64,000 bases of DNA, taken from positions 352,660-416,659 of the forward strand of contig NZ_KZ826481.1 in NCBI RefSeq assembly GCF_003205515.1, written 5' to 3'. Numbering within the stretch: position 1 is the first letter of the stretch; each line of letters begins with the position of its first letter. Made by a program: the position numbers and the translations under genes. This DNA is from Litorivita pollutaquae. GTDB lineage: Bacteria; Pseudomonadota; Alphaproteobacteria; Rhodobacterales; Rhodobacteraceae. Below, piece by piece: positions 36,330 to 46,287 of this stretch. The notes beneath the pieces were generated by a model. That model worked only from the letters and a program-made list of their open reading frames with translations. It searched no databases and had not been told where the DNA came from.

Positions 36330-36819
36330 AAAGCATACTCCTAATTATAGTAGACCAAGGGATTATCTGGCCCCAACCAAGTACCATCGCCATCCATAGG
36401 CGATGTTGGGCCTTACTAATTTTAACTTCATTCTCTCCGAAATAGGATTCCCCGTCCTCCGCATACTTCCGATAGAAAGCATCTGTGTCATTCAATTCAT
36501 CATAGATCTCAAACATCGTTGGGCCATCAAAAGAAAACGTCACATCTTCGAGCCAAACAACAACCGACATGGCGTATCCGAGAGAGAGCGCAAACAGGAT
36601 GACCACTAACAGCAATGGAATTGCCAACCGTGACGTGAAATCGGCGACACCACCGCTTGCCCCGCCTATGCCCACAAAAATGGTTGCGAAGAATGTACCC
36701 ACAAGGCCTGTCATCGCCAACGACATTGCTGCCTGATTTCGAAGATTGGACAAATCCCCCCGTTGGGCTTCAAGCTTTGCAACCGTATGGTCAAACACCA
36801 GCTTACCGATTTCACTCAT
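36322..36819 (-). CDS. Membrane protein of unknown function behind thyX
   Basis: The 165-residue protein has a cytoplasmic-type N-terminus MSEIGKLVFDHTVAKLEAQRGD, two clear membrane segments (about 30-54 and 65-90), a hydrophilic acidic stretch (about 95-135, with YDELNDTDAFYRKYAEDGE) and a third hydrophobic stretch near the C-terminus. No family was recognised; the arrangement resembles small two-membrane-helix effector proteins such as SLATT, but no motif proves it. The start lies 36 bases after the thyX stop, with AGGTGAT upstream. Base composition is visibly less GC-rich than the neighbours. Confidence 0.72.
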   Translation of the reverse strand: MSEIGKLVFDHTVAKLEAQRGDLSNLRNQAAMSLAMTGLVGTFFATIFVGIGGASGGVADFTSRLAIPLLLVVILFALSLGYAMSVVVWLEDVTFSFDGPTMFEIYDELNDTDAFYRKYAEDGESYFGENEVKISKAQHRLWMAMVLGWGQIIPWSTIIRSMLFV

Positions 36820-36855
36820 AACATCACCTATCTGTATCCCGAGCCGCAGGTCCCC

Positions 36856-37767
36856 CTACCCCTCAATCACCCCCATAAACTCGCGCCATTCGCGCGCGCT
36901 CATGCCGGAATTTTCCTGTGTGACCTCTTCGCCTTTGAGCATCCGGCGCAGGCTGTCCATCATTTGCACGGACATCGACACGGCGCCCATGCGGTAATCC
37001 TCGAAGGCTTTGAACGCGAAGGGCACCCAATCGGCGACCACGTTACAAATTGCATCGGCATAGACACGGATTTCGTATTGGGCGTGGGCATCGGCGCGCA
37101 GGCGCAAGAAATGCAGCAGGTTGTGCAGGTCCACCTTCCAATACCATTGGGTATAGATATTCGCCGGCAGGTTCATCCGCGCCAATTCGCGGGCCAAACC
37201 GACGCTGCCCTCTTCTTCGGAAATCAATTCGGCGTAGTGATCATAGGCGCGCGAGCTGTCCGCCTTGAGAATTTCCAAAACCTTGGCGGCATCTTCGCCC
37301 GACAATGTGTCGCCGCGGCCTTGGTTGTTGACCACCGATTGCGCCGCAAGGTGTTCGGGCGCGGGGATGTAAAATTCGCGGTCGAGGATCGAATAGCGGG
37401 CCGAGTATTCATTGACGTTGGCGGTCCGGTGGCGAATCCACTGGCGCGCGACGAAAACCGGCAATTTGACGTGCAGCTTGATTTCGCACATCTCGAAGGG
37501 CGTCGAATGCCAATGGCGCATAAGATAGCGGATCAGCCCTTCGTCGTTTTGCACCGATTTGGTGCCCTTGCCATAGCTGACGCGGGCGGCCTGACAGATC
37601 GCGGCATCGTCGCCCATGTAATCCACAACGCGCACAAACCCATGATCCAGAACCGGAATTGCGGTGTAGAGGTGCTGCTCCATCCCGGGGGATGTGGCAC
37701 GTAACGTTTGGCGCGGGTTGGCGCGTTCGGCGTCGATTTCGGCTTGTTGGTCGGGCGTGACGGGCAT
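36856..37767 (-). CDS. thyX: Flavin-dependent thymidylate synthase
   Basis: ThyX methylates dUMP to dTMP using methylene-tetrahydrofolate and FAD/NADPH. The 303-residue protein has the signature [15 protein letters not shown] near residue 114, with the flanking FVARQWI, and the C-terminal LRRMLKGEE. Length is slightly longer than the 220-250 residues of many ThyX proteins but typical in alphaproteobacteria. AGAGGATC precedes the ATG. The gene is divergent from the Slam-linked lipoprotein. No thyA is in the window. Confidence 0.96.
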   Translation of the reverse strand: MPVTPDQQAEIDAERANPRQTLRATSPGMEQHLYTAIPVLDHGFVRVVDYMGDDAAICQAARVSYGKGTKSVQNDEGLIRYLMRHWHSTPFEMCEIKLHVKLPVFVARQWIRHRTANVNEYSARYSILDREFYIPAPEHLAAQSVVNNQGRGDTLSGEDAAKVLEILKADSSRAYDHYAELISEEEGSVGLARELARMNLPANIYTQWYWKVDLHNLLHFLRLRADAHAQYEIRVYADAICNVVADWVPFAFKAFEDYRMGAVSMSVQMMDSLRRMLKGEEVTQENSGMSAREWREFMGVIEG

Positions 37768-37971
37768 GGGGTTGATCCTCTGTCAGTATGGCGAGTCGGA
37801 GACCACACTATATTGATTGAGAAGCGTTTGGCACCACAATATGGCGCAATGAGACGTAGAAAACGCCACAGCAACACATGTGAAAAAACCCGTCACCGCC
37901 AACATAGTGCCGTTGACTTTTTACAGCAGCGCGGGGAATTTGGGCCGAGCAGCGTGTAAAGGGCAAGTATC

Positions 37972-38886
37972 ATGATAAAATTCGCAGGATCGCTATTGGC
38001 GGTATTGGCTGTGGCCGGTTGCGCGGCAGGCAGCGGCACCAACCCGTTTTCAACCGAATCCGAAGCAGAGATCATTGATAAAGCCGAAGAAAGCACGATC
38101 CCCGAGGAATTGGCAAATAACCTCGAGGCGGCCTCCTATTCCGAAGCAGGCGGCACGCCAACATTGCAAGTCTATACCACGCTCGATGGTGCGGCCCTGA
38201 TCGACACCTATACCCGCACGCCCAGCCTTGATGTCGGCCCCTATATCGCCTTCACCAAACAGCAAACCAACCTGCAACGCCATTTCACCGGCTTTGCCAA
38301 GATCAGCGATGATCCGGACGGCACCGTGCGTGCGATGGTCGCGGGCGACGGCGGGCAATTCGGAACCTTCTATGCCGGCGGTGCCTATGAGCGCACGGGC
38401 GATTACGTCAGACCCGACAGCGGCCTCGTGTCCTACACGGGGCGCTACGTCGCGGTGACCAATTTGAGCGGCAACAGCGTCGTCTTTGGCGGTGCGGTGC
38501 CCGACGATTTGCGCGCCGATCAATCCGCCCGGCTTGAAGGCACGATCTTGATCAATGCCGATTTTAACCAGGGCATCGTCAATGGCGGCATCACTGATCG
38601 GATCTTCACTGATTACCCAACCTACGTTGGCATTCCCCGGCTGGATCTAGATGCTGCGCCGATTGATGAAAACGGCGAATTTTTCGGCACAACTTCGGTG
38701 GATCAACAAGAAAAAGGCAATTGGGGCGGTATATTTGGCGGCGATGGCGCGACGGCGGTTGCGGGCGTCGTGCAGGCCTCGAACTGGGGCGGGGATACCA
38801 CGCTCGAAAACGAAGAAGAACACGGCATCTTTGTTCTCTCACGTTGCGGCGTCACCGGCGAAGGCGCGCTTTGCGCCGAAGAATAA
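37972..38886 (+). CDS. TbpB-like surface lipoprotein, predicted Slam (T11SS) cargo
   Basis: The 304-residue protein has a lipoprotein signal with lipobox AVAG-C17. After a short acidic linker, the mature part is mostly short beta strands with Gly-rich turns. The C-terminal half (ARLEGTILINADF, GIVNGGITDRIF, FFGTTSV, WGGIFGGDGATAVAGVVQAS, EHGIFVLS) has the pattern of the transferrin-binding-protein-B-like barrel domain (G-x-F-x-G, GGxFGxxGxxxAGxxxA). Such lipoproteins are flipped to the cell surface by Slam proteins. The stop TAA overlaps the Slam start by one base (TAATG). Ligand unknown; no TonB receptor gene is adjacent. Confidence 0.75.
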   Translation: MIKFAGSLLAVLAVAGCAAGSGTNPFSTESEAEIIDKAEESTIPEELANNLEAASYSEAGGTPTLQVYTTLDGAALIDTYTRTPSLDVGPYIAFTKQQTNLQRHFTGFAKISDDPDGTVRAMVAGDGGQFGTFYAGGAYERTGDYVRPDSGLVSYTGRYVAVTNLSGNSVVFGGAVPDDLRADQSARLEGTILINADFNQGIVNGGITDRIFTDYPTYVGIPRLDLDAAPIDENGEFFGTTSVDQQEKGNWGGIFGGDGATAVAGVVQASNWGGDTTLENEEEHGIFVLSRCGVTGEGALCAEE

Positions 38887-40325
38887 TGGCGCGCAGTCCC
38901 GCCCTCGGGCGCGCCGCAGTATTTGCGGTGGCTTTTCTATGCTTTGATATGACAGCGGCGGCGCAGGATGTCGTCAAAGCGCCGCCCGCTGCGCAACCTG
39001 TCACCGTTGACCTTGCACAGGCCCGGATGATCGGGATTGCGGCGCTGAAAGACAACCGCCCCGAGGTCGCCCGCGATATTGCCCGCGCCTTGATCGCGCG
39101 TGACACAAAGGACGGATTTGGCCATTACCTCTTGGCGGAATCTCTTGCGCGTTTGGGACAGATCACCGCAGCGCGCAGCGCGGCAGCACAGGCGTTTCGC
39201 CTTGCACCGCAAAAGGCCGACAAATTCCGCGCGGCGCAATTGGCCGCCAAACTATCGTTTGACGCAAAGCAACCGACGCGGGCGCAAATGTGGTTGCGCC
39301 GGTCCCTGCCCTATGCCCCGCATGCACAGGCGCGCGAGCAGGTGGTGCAAGATTACCGTGTGGTGCGCGCCCGCAACCCGCTGAGCTTTAACTTGCAGTT
39401 TAATGTCTCGCCCTCGTCCAACGTCAATGGCGGATCGGACGGTGAGTATTTCCTGATCGACGGCTATTATTTCGCCATCCCGTTTGCGATCAGCGCCTAT
39501 GATCAGGCGCTCAAGGGGCTGACCATCAGCGCCGATCTGCAGACCTCTTACAAGTTGCGTGAGAGCGACGTCAGCGAAACACGGCTGTTTGGGGCGCTCG
39601 GCGTGACCCGCGTGGTGCTTTCGCAAGAGGCTTATGATCTGGCCGCTGCGACAGCGACACTGCTTGACGACGACATTGAGAACGCCGATTTCGGATCGAC
39701 CGTGGCGCGGGCCGGGTTGCGCCACGCCTTTGCCCTGCCGGTCGGCAGCGGCCACCACAGCGCGGTGTCGTTTTCGGTCGGGCAAACATGGTATGGTGGC
39801 GCGGTCTATCAACAACTTTTGCAGGCCGGTGTCGAAACCAACTGGCGGCTTGCGCCGCGCACGCGGCTACATCTGGATTTCGCTATCGAGGAACGCCGGT
39901 TCGAAGATCGCGCCTATGGAACCACAACCAGCCGCTCCGCTTCGGCGCAAATCGAACACCGTTTAAACAGCGGCGATTTGGCCGCATTGTCCCTTAGCTA
40001 CACCGCCAATGACGGCAGCAGCCGCAACGCCACCTATGACCGCGTGACCCTCTATGCCAAATACAGTTTCGACCAAGCGATCGGGCCGGCCAAGATCAGC
40101 CTCGGGCTTGGCATGGGCACCCATGACGGGCTTTACCGCAGCTTTGGCACGGTGGACCGGTCGGACCGGTCAACATTCGGCACAGTGAATTTTCTCTTTC
40201 ACGACCTTGACTATGCCGGATTTGCCCCAAGTGTTAGTTTGAAGGCGCGTAAGAACCGGTCCAATGTTTCGCGCTTTGACACCACCGAAATGTCGGTGGG
40301 TTTCGGGATTGAATCCAGCTTTTGA
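38886..40325 (+). CDS. Slam-family outer-membrane protein (surface lipoprotein assembly modifier, type 11 secretion)
   Basis: The 479-residue protein has a signal peptide (about residues 1-25, cleavage after AAA), a TPR-like helical domain (about 36-155, with ALIARDTKDGFGHYLLAESLARLGQ), and a C-terminal beta-barrel (about 160-479). The last strands, YAGFAPSVSLKARKNRSNV and TEMSVGFGIESSF, with a final Phe, match the DUF560/Slam barrel end. Slam proteins move TbpB-like lipoproteins to the outer face of the outer membrane. Translational coupling to the upstream lipoprotein supports a cognate pair. ATG 38886 is chosen from the signal peptide; the longer frame is Arg-rich and inside the lipoprotein gene. 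Confidence 0.82.
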   Translation: MARSPALGRAAVFAVAFLCFDMTAAAQDVVKAPPAAQPVTVDLAQARMIGIAALKDNRPEVARDIARALIARDTKDGFGHYLLAESLARLGQITAARSAAAQAFRLAPQKADKFRAAQLAAKLSFDAKQPTRAQMWLRRSLPYAPHAQAREQVVQDYRVVRARNPLSFNLQFNVSPSSNVNGGSDGEYFLIDGYYFAIPFAISAYDQALKGLTISADLQTSYKLRESDVSETRLFGALGVTRVVLSQEAYDLAAATATLLDDDIENADFGSTVARAGLRHAFALPVGSGHHSAVSFSVGQTWYGGAVYQQLLQAGVETNWRLAPRTRLHLDFAIEERRFEDRAYGTTTSRSASAQIEHRLNSGDLAALSLSYTANDGSSRNATYDRVTLYAKYSFDQAIGPAKISLGLGMGTHDGLYRSFGTVDRSDRSTFGTVNFLFHDLDYAGFAPSVSLKARKNRSNVSRFDTTEMSVGFGIESSF

Positions 40326-40365
40326 CCCACACCGGCAGGGCAAAAGCGACACCAAGAGGACGGCT

Positions 40366-40794
40366 ATGAAAATCAAATACCTGCACACGATGGTTCGGGT
40401 GAAAGACCTTGAAAAATCCATGGCTTTTTTTGCCCTATTGGGGCTGAGGGAAACCCGCCGGATCGACAATGAAGACGGGCGGTTTTCGTTGGTGTTCATG
40501 GCACCAGACGGGCAAGAGGAATGCCCGGTCGAATTGACTTATAATTGGGATGGCGACGATGCGCTGCCCTCTGACAGCCGCCATTTCGGCCATCTGGCCT
40601 ATAGCGTCGAAAACATCTACGAGATGTGCCAAAAATTGATGGATGCGGGCGTAACGATCAACCGGCCGCCGCGCGACGGGCACATGGCGTTTGTGCGCTC
40701 CCCTGACAATGTGTCGATTGAACTGCTGCAAGACGGCGAACACCTCCCGCCGCAAGAGCCATGGGCCAGTATGGAAAACACCGGTCACTGGTAA
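40366..40794 (+). CDS. gloA: Lactoylglutathione lyase (glyoxalase I)
   Basis: Glyoxalase I isomerises the methylglyoxal-glutathione adduct to S-lactoylglutathione. The 142-residue VOC protein has the metal-binding pattern expected: the first His in KYLHTMVRV, a Glu in VELTYNW, a His in HFGHLAYSV, and a Glu in VSIELLQ. It is slightly longer than E. coli GloA, with a C-terminal tail. AGAGGACGGCT precedes ATG 40366; the upstream open frame overlaps Slam and is not conserved. Other VOC enzymes are possible, but the ligand set favours GloA. Confidence 0.88.
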   Translation: MKIKYLHTMVRVKDLEKSMAFFALLGLRETRRIDNEDGRFSLVFMAPDGQEECPVELTYNWDGDDALPSDSRHFGHLAYSVENIYEMCQKLMDAGVTINRPPRDGHMAFVRSPDNVSIELLQDGEHLPPQEPWASMENTGHW

Positions 40795-40890
40795 GCCACG
40801 GGGGCATAATCGCCGCGCGCGCCGGACCGCGCCACCGCCACCCTTTGGGCGGTGCACCTGCGATGGCGCATAAATCCGCCAAAAAAGAGA

Positions 40891-40917
40891 CGGGGCGCTC
40901 CCGAATGGGGCGCCCCG
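40891..40917. terminator. Possible terminator after gloA
   Basis: CGGGGCGC pairs with GCGCCCCG around an 11-base loop between the convergent gloA and MarR-type gene. There is no T-run, so the call is weak. Confidence 0.45.
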
Positions 40918-41014
40918 AACCTGTTGCCGCCTGCAAGGCGGTCTGCTCGACATACACGGAGGATAGCCTTCGCCGCAACCAGCCCGGCAGGCCGGTCACA
41001 CCGTCTATCGTCGC

Positions 41015-41512
41015 TTAGTAGATATAGCGGATTTGATCGCTCCAATAGCGTTCAACACGGCGCAGCGACGCGGTGATCTCGTCCAGCCCCATCGGGCCCA
41101 GAACACCATCGGCCTCCAGACCTTCGGCATGGCGCGCGAACAATTCGGACACCACCGAACGAATATAACGGCCCTTTTCCGTCAGGCGCACGCGCACCGA
41201 CCGACGGTCGATTTCGCAACGTTGGTGGTGCATAAAGCCCATTTCCACCAGTTTCTTCAGGTTATAGCTGACATTCGACCCTTGGTAGTATCCGCGGCTT
41301 TTCAATTCGCCGGCGGTGACCTCATTGTCACCGATGTTGAACAGGAGCAGAGCCTGAACCGCATTGATCTCCAGAACGCCCACCCGTTCGAATTCATCCT
41401 TGATCACGTCAAGCAGCAACCGGTGAAGTCGTTCCACCAATGCAAGTGCGTCAAGATAGGCGTTCATAAAGCCTTGTTCCTCGGCCAGCCCGAGAGGTTT
41501 ATTCATACTCAT
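41015..41512 (-). CDS. MarR-type winged-helix regulator, LdtR-like
   Basis: The 165-residue regulator has a winged helix-turn-helix in the middle: NAVQALLLFNIGDNEVTAGELKS followed by GYYQGSNVSYNLKKLVEMGFMHHQRCEIDRRSVRVRLTEKG. This is very close to the alphaproteobacterial LdtR group, which in Rhizobiales controls an L,D-transpeptidase gene; whether it does so here cannot be seen. ATG 41512 is preceded by CGGAGACAAAA; an open frame extends 63 bases upstream. Confidence 0.82.
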   Translation of the reverse strand: MSMNKPLGLAEEQGFMNAYLDALALVERLHRLLLDVIKDEFERVGVLEINAVQALLLFNIGDNEVTAGELKSRGYYQGSNVSYNLKKLVEMGFMHHQRCEIDRRSVRVRLTEKGRYIRSVVSELFARHAEGLEADGVLGPMGLDEITASLRRVERYWSDQIRYIY

Positions 41513-41758
41513 TTTTGTCTCCGTGCGTTGACTAGCGCCGGCGAGCGTTTGTTGGCCCATCCGTCCGTTGAACATCGACCCTGAGGCAAAACCGCCAACA
41601 TTCCGTTAAACGGAGGCAAAGACGTCTAAAATACGACACACTCTTCGCAGTTTTTCAGAGATTTTGGTGAAATTAAGCTGCAAAACAGGACACCGCGCCT
41701 CATGAGACGCGGCAAAACGGGGGGAAAGAGAGGATTCGGTTGCGGGCAAACGCGGGAT

Positions 41759-42139
41759 TCAGGCGCCGCTGGCCCCTGCGTGGGCGGCAACACGGCGCAC
41801 CATCGCCTCATGCGCCTCGGGCGGGGAGACCTGCCCCGTGACCCATTGATAAAGATCCTGGTCGTTCTCGCTCAGCATAGCGTCATAAGCCGCAAGATCG
41901 TCCTCGGTCATCTTATCCAGATGCGCTTTGGCAAAGGCATCAAGGATGATGTCCATTTCTTTGATTCCCCGCCGCATCGAGCGCAGCTTCAACCGGCGCA
42001 CCCGCGTGTCGCGGCTCTCATTCTCGGCGCGATACGAACCCTCGTGCAAAGCACGGGCGTGGGCGGCATCTTGCACCGCATTGGTGGCGGCTTTGCTTGC
42101 GGCAGAGGTTGCGGGGGTGGGTTTCACCTGATCACTCAT
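41759..42139 (-). CDS. sdhE: SdhE, succinate dehydrogenase flavinylation factor
   Basis: SdhE helps attach FAD covalently to SdhA. The 126-residue protein contains the diagnostic RRGIKEMDIILDAFA (RGxxE motif near residue 57) and the LYQWVTGQVSPP end, but it has an N-terminal extension of about 45 residues (Ala/Lys/Thr-rich then SYRAENESRDTRVRRLKLR) compared with the usual 80-95 residues. The start overlaps the XRE gene stop as ATGA, so the two are coupled. Confidence 0.88.
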   Translation of the reverse strand: MSDQVKPTPATSAASKAATNAVQDAAHARALHEGSYRAENESRDTRVRRLKLRSMRRGIKEMDIILDAFAKAHLDKMTEDDLAAYDAMLSENDQDLYQWVTGQVSPPEAHEAMVRRVAAHAGASGA

Positions 42140-42570
42140 CGCGCTTCATCCTTCAACGTGGCCCGCAGGGTTTTCTCCAACCGTCCCAGACGGTCGGCAG
42201 CCTGCGACAACTGTCCCTTCAAATCGCGGATCTCGGTCAGAATGGCAAGCACATCCCGGCTCAGCGCCGGATCGGTGTCCTCGGGGCCGCCCGCGCCTTC
42301 GCCGGTGATAAGCCAGACCAACGGCACATTGAGCAAACCGGCGATCATCGACAACCGGTTGGCGCGCGGCTCGGACAGGTCATTTTCCCATCCGCGCAGG
42401 GTTTTGAGCTTCACCCCGAGGCGCTTTGCCATCTCCGCCTGCGTCAACTGCGCCACCTCACGGGCACCGGCAAGCCGGTCGCCAAATGTTGTGACATCGG
42501 GGTCGAACCATGCGGAACTCACGTCTGCCGGATTATCATCGCCTGTCGATTGCGTTGGTGCGTGGCTCAT
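42136..42570 (-). CDS. XRE-family helix-turn-helix regulator
   Basis: The 144-residue protein has a Cro/CI-type DNA-binding domain (about residues 30-85: LTQAEMAKRLGVKLKTLRGWENDLSEPRANRLSMIAGLLNVP) and a C-terminal helical segment, probably a coiled coil (AILTEIRDLKGQLSQAADRLGRLEKTL). No peptidase or ligand domain is present. GGGGAAAAT precedes ATG 42570; a start at 42621 would add 17 residues. It is coupled to sdhE. Target unknown. Confidence 0.85.
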   Translation of the reverse strand: MSHAPTQSTGDDNPADVSSAWFDPDVTTFGDRLAGAREVAQLTQAEMAKRLGVKLKTLRGWENDLSEPRANRLSMIAGLLNVPLVWLITGEGAGGPEDTDPALSRDVLAILTEIRDLKGQLSQAADRLGRLEKTLRATLKDEAR

Positions 42571-42702
42571 ATTTTCCCCGGAATTGATGGCCATAGAAGC
42601 TTTTGGCGGGATTTGCGACATGGTGCGGGCCTTCGCGCTTGATCGCCTTTGCGCCCGAGCCTAAGACATGGTCGACCGGAACACAAACCAAGGCCGCAGT
42701 AA

Positions 42703-43905
<1,203 letters not shown>

Positions 43906-44067
43906 GCCCGCCGTGGCGGCAATGGCGGGTCCATTTCGAACCACCTGCCATGCTGCGCGGCGGTTTTCATCTGCCACGGGGCATCCGCACCCGCTGCGCG
44001 TGGTTGAAAAACCCCGCGCGGCGCGGCACAGTCGACCTCATAGACAATAACGACAGGCGAACGCCCC

Positions 44068-44460
44068 ATGTCCGATCTTCCCGACTATTATTTTCGCGTC
44101 CGTGACAACGGGGCTTTTGTGTTTCGCGTCGATACCGAAAACCGTCAACGACGGATTGATATGGACCAGATCGCGGTGGTGAATATCCGCAATGGTGAGA
44201 TCAAACCGCATGGCGACCGCACTCTGTCAGAAGCGGACCTCGCAGCGATCAAAGCCTGGATGCAAGACCGGATGGCGGTTCTGGCGGCGCGCGATATTGA
44301 TGATATCTATCGCGCGGTGGATTATCTCAACCAGACGACCCATTGGGCACAAAGCAAAGCCACAGGCGCGCAATTGGAAGCGGTGACCGATGCGCTTTTG
44401 CTGGCAATGCATGACCTGCGCACGGTTCTGGTGCGTAAGAAAGCCGACAGGATGTTGTAG
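44068..44460 (+). CDS. Conserved hypothetical protein
   Basis: This 130-residue protein starts MSDLPDYYFRVRDNGAFVFRVD, then has EIKPHGDRTLSEADLAAIKAWM and a mostly helical C-terminal half ending VLVRKKADRML. I believe it is conserved in Rhodobacteraceae, but no function is known and no domain or motif was recognised. It is probably a small soluble cytoplasmic protein. It lies 162 bases after the aminotransferase on the same strand. Confidence 0.75.
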   Translation: MSDLPDYYFRVRDNGAFVFRVDTENRQRRIDMDQIAVVNIRNGEIKPHGDRTLSEADLAAIKAWMQDRMAVLAARDIDDIYRAVDYLNQTTHWAQSKATGAQLEAVTDALLLAMHDLRTVLVRKKADRML

Positions 44461-44680
44461 CCCTAGCGCCGCCTCTCGCTCCCTGAGTCTTCTCTGTCTG
44501 TCGCTCATCCGCAGCGCAGATCGCGCGCAACCTGCGCCCCGACGATCGACAGCAAAAACCCGTGGCCGTCCGATCGGGCCATACTGCCATGCGACACCGG
44601 CATGCGCCTGAGCTAGAATTGAATTGCCCGCCCGCATAAACTTCGGGCCCGCATCCCCCCGGGATTGTCACAGCGCGGTG

Positions 44681-46084
44681 TCAAATCCTGGCGGGGCCGA
44701 CCTTGGGCGCGGCCACGCGCCAGAACCGCCACATCATCGCCACGCCGGCAAAGCCCAATCCGACCGCAAGCCCGAGCCATATGCCCACACCGCCATATCC
44801 GAAGGTAAAGCCGAGCAGGTAACTGACCGGCACGCCGATGATCCAATAGCTCACCGCAGCGATCACCATCGGCACGCGGGTGTCGTGCAATCCACGCAGC
44901 AACCCGATCCCCATGACCTGTGCCGCATCGACCAGTTGAAAGACTGCCGCCGCGATCAAAAGCAATCCGCCCACGGCGACAACGCTGGCGCGATCCGGAT
45001 CATCCGCCGACAAAAACATCCCGACGAACGTCTCACCGAAAATGACAAACAGCGCTGCGGTGATCAACGCCACGCAAATCGACATCACAATCACCACCCG
45101 CGCACCGCGTTTGAGCCCCGCGCCATCACCGCGCCCCATCGCCCGCCCCGCCCGCACCGTCGCGGCATTGGACAGCCCCAGATGCACCATAAAGGTCAGC
45201 GAGGTGATTTGCAGGGCAATCCCATGCCCCGCCAGCACGATTGTACCAAGCCAGCCAGCCATCATAGAGGTGGCTGCAAACAGCCCAACCTCGGCCAGAT
45301 TGGAAACCCCGATGGGCCAGCCGAGCTTGAAAACCGCTGCAAAAGCCTCCCAATCGGGGCGCCATATCCGAGAAAAAATTTCATGCTGCGGCACATAGAT
45401 CCAGATATATGCGCCCAGCGCCAGCATCGAAAACGTGGTCGCCAGAAGGCTGCCGATCGCCGCGCCCAGAACGCCCATTTCCGGCACGCCCCAGGCGCCG
45501 AAAATCAGCGGATAATTCAGCAAGGCATTCAGCGGCAAAGCAATCAGGGTGATCCACAAAACCACCTGGGTTTTCTCCAGCGCCGCAAGGTAGTTTTTAA
45601 GTACCATCACCATCAAAGCGGGTAGAATCGAAATCCCAAGAACCGACAAATATTCTCCTGCAAGCCGAGAGATTTCCGCCTCTTGCCCGATGGCGATGAA
45701 GATAGGTTCGGACAGCAAAAACAGCGGCAGGGTCAAAACCCCGAAGGCCAGCGAAATCCAAAGCCCCATGCGCGTAGCGCGGCGCACCTCGGCCTCTGCG
45801 CCGCGGCCCATGGCTTCGGCCACCATCGGCATCACGCCAAAGGCAAACCCGGAGCCCATGATGAACAACACGAAAAACAACGTGCCACCCAAAACTTCAG
45901 CGGCCAAAGCCTCGACGTCATAGCGACCGAGCATCACCGCATCGATCAGGTGGATCGCATGTTGCGCCACATGGCTGCCGATCAACGGCACCCCCAACAC
46001 GCTGACCGCACGAATGTGACCGCCGACGCTCAGTTCGGGCGTCGCAGATCCGGCCATATCAGGGGGAGGCGCTTTGCGGTTCAT
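44681..46084 (-). CDS. MATE-family efflux transporter
   Basis: The 467-residue protein has about 12 hydrophobic segments in two related halves, typical of NorM/DinF exporters that use Na+ or H+. The N-terminal LGVPLIGSHVAQHAIHLIDAVMLGRYD is the family start, and GATE-like GLWISLAFGVLTLP follows. Substrate unknown; multidrug exporters are typical. There is no regulator next to it. The ribosome site before ATG 46084 is weak. Confidence 0.9.
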   Translation of the reverse strand: MNRKAPPPDMAGSATPELSVGGHIRAVSVLGVPLIGSHVAQHAIHLIDAVMLGRYDVEALAAEVLGGTLFFVLFIMGSGFAFGVMPMVAEAMGRGAEAEVRRATRMGLWISLAFGVLTLPLFLLSEPIFIAIGQEAEISRLAGEYLSVLGISILPALMVMVLKNYLAALEKTQVVLWITLIALPLNALLNYPLIFGAWGVPEMGVLGAAIGSLLATTFSMLALGAYIWIYVPQHEIFSRIWRPDWEAFAAVFKLGWPIGVSNLAEVGLFAATSMMAGWLGTIVLAGHGIALQITSLTFMVHLGLSNAATVRAGRAMGRGDGAGLKRGARVVIVMSICVALITAALFVIFGETFVGMFLSADDPDRASVVAVGGLLLIAAAVFQLVDAAQVMGIGLLRGLHDTRVPMVIAAVSYWIIGVPVSYLLGFTFGYGGVGIWLGLAVGLGFAGVAMMWRFWRVAAPKVGPARI

Positions 46085-46287
46085 GAGAATGACTTACAGA
46101 AGCGCCAAACCTGCCACAAGCCGGAGGTTTACGGGGGGCGTCACCCATTTTCGATGCGCGGCCCCCAAGGGGCGCACACCGGATGAGGGTAAGCCGCAAT
46201 CAGATCCCGCGACAGCCGGTAGAACTAGCGCTGATGATAAACGGCTACCGCGCGCATTGCCCGACATCAGGATGTTTACCCGCCGCT

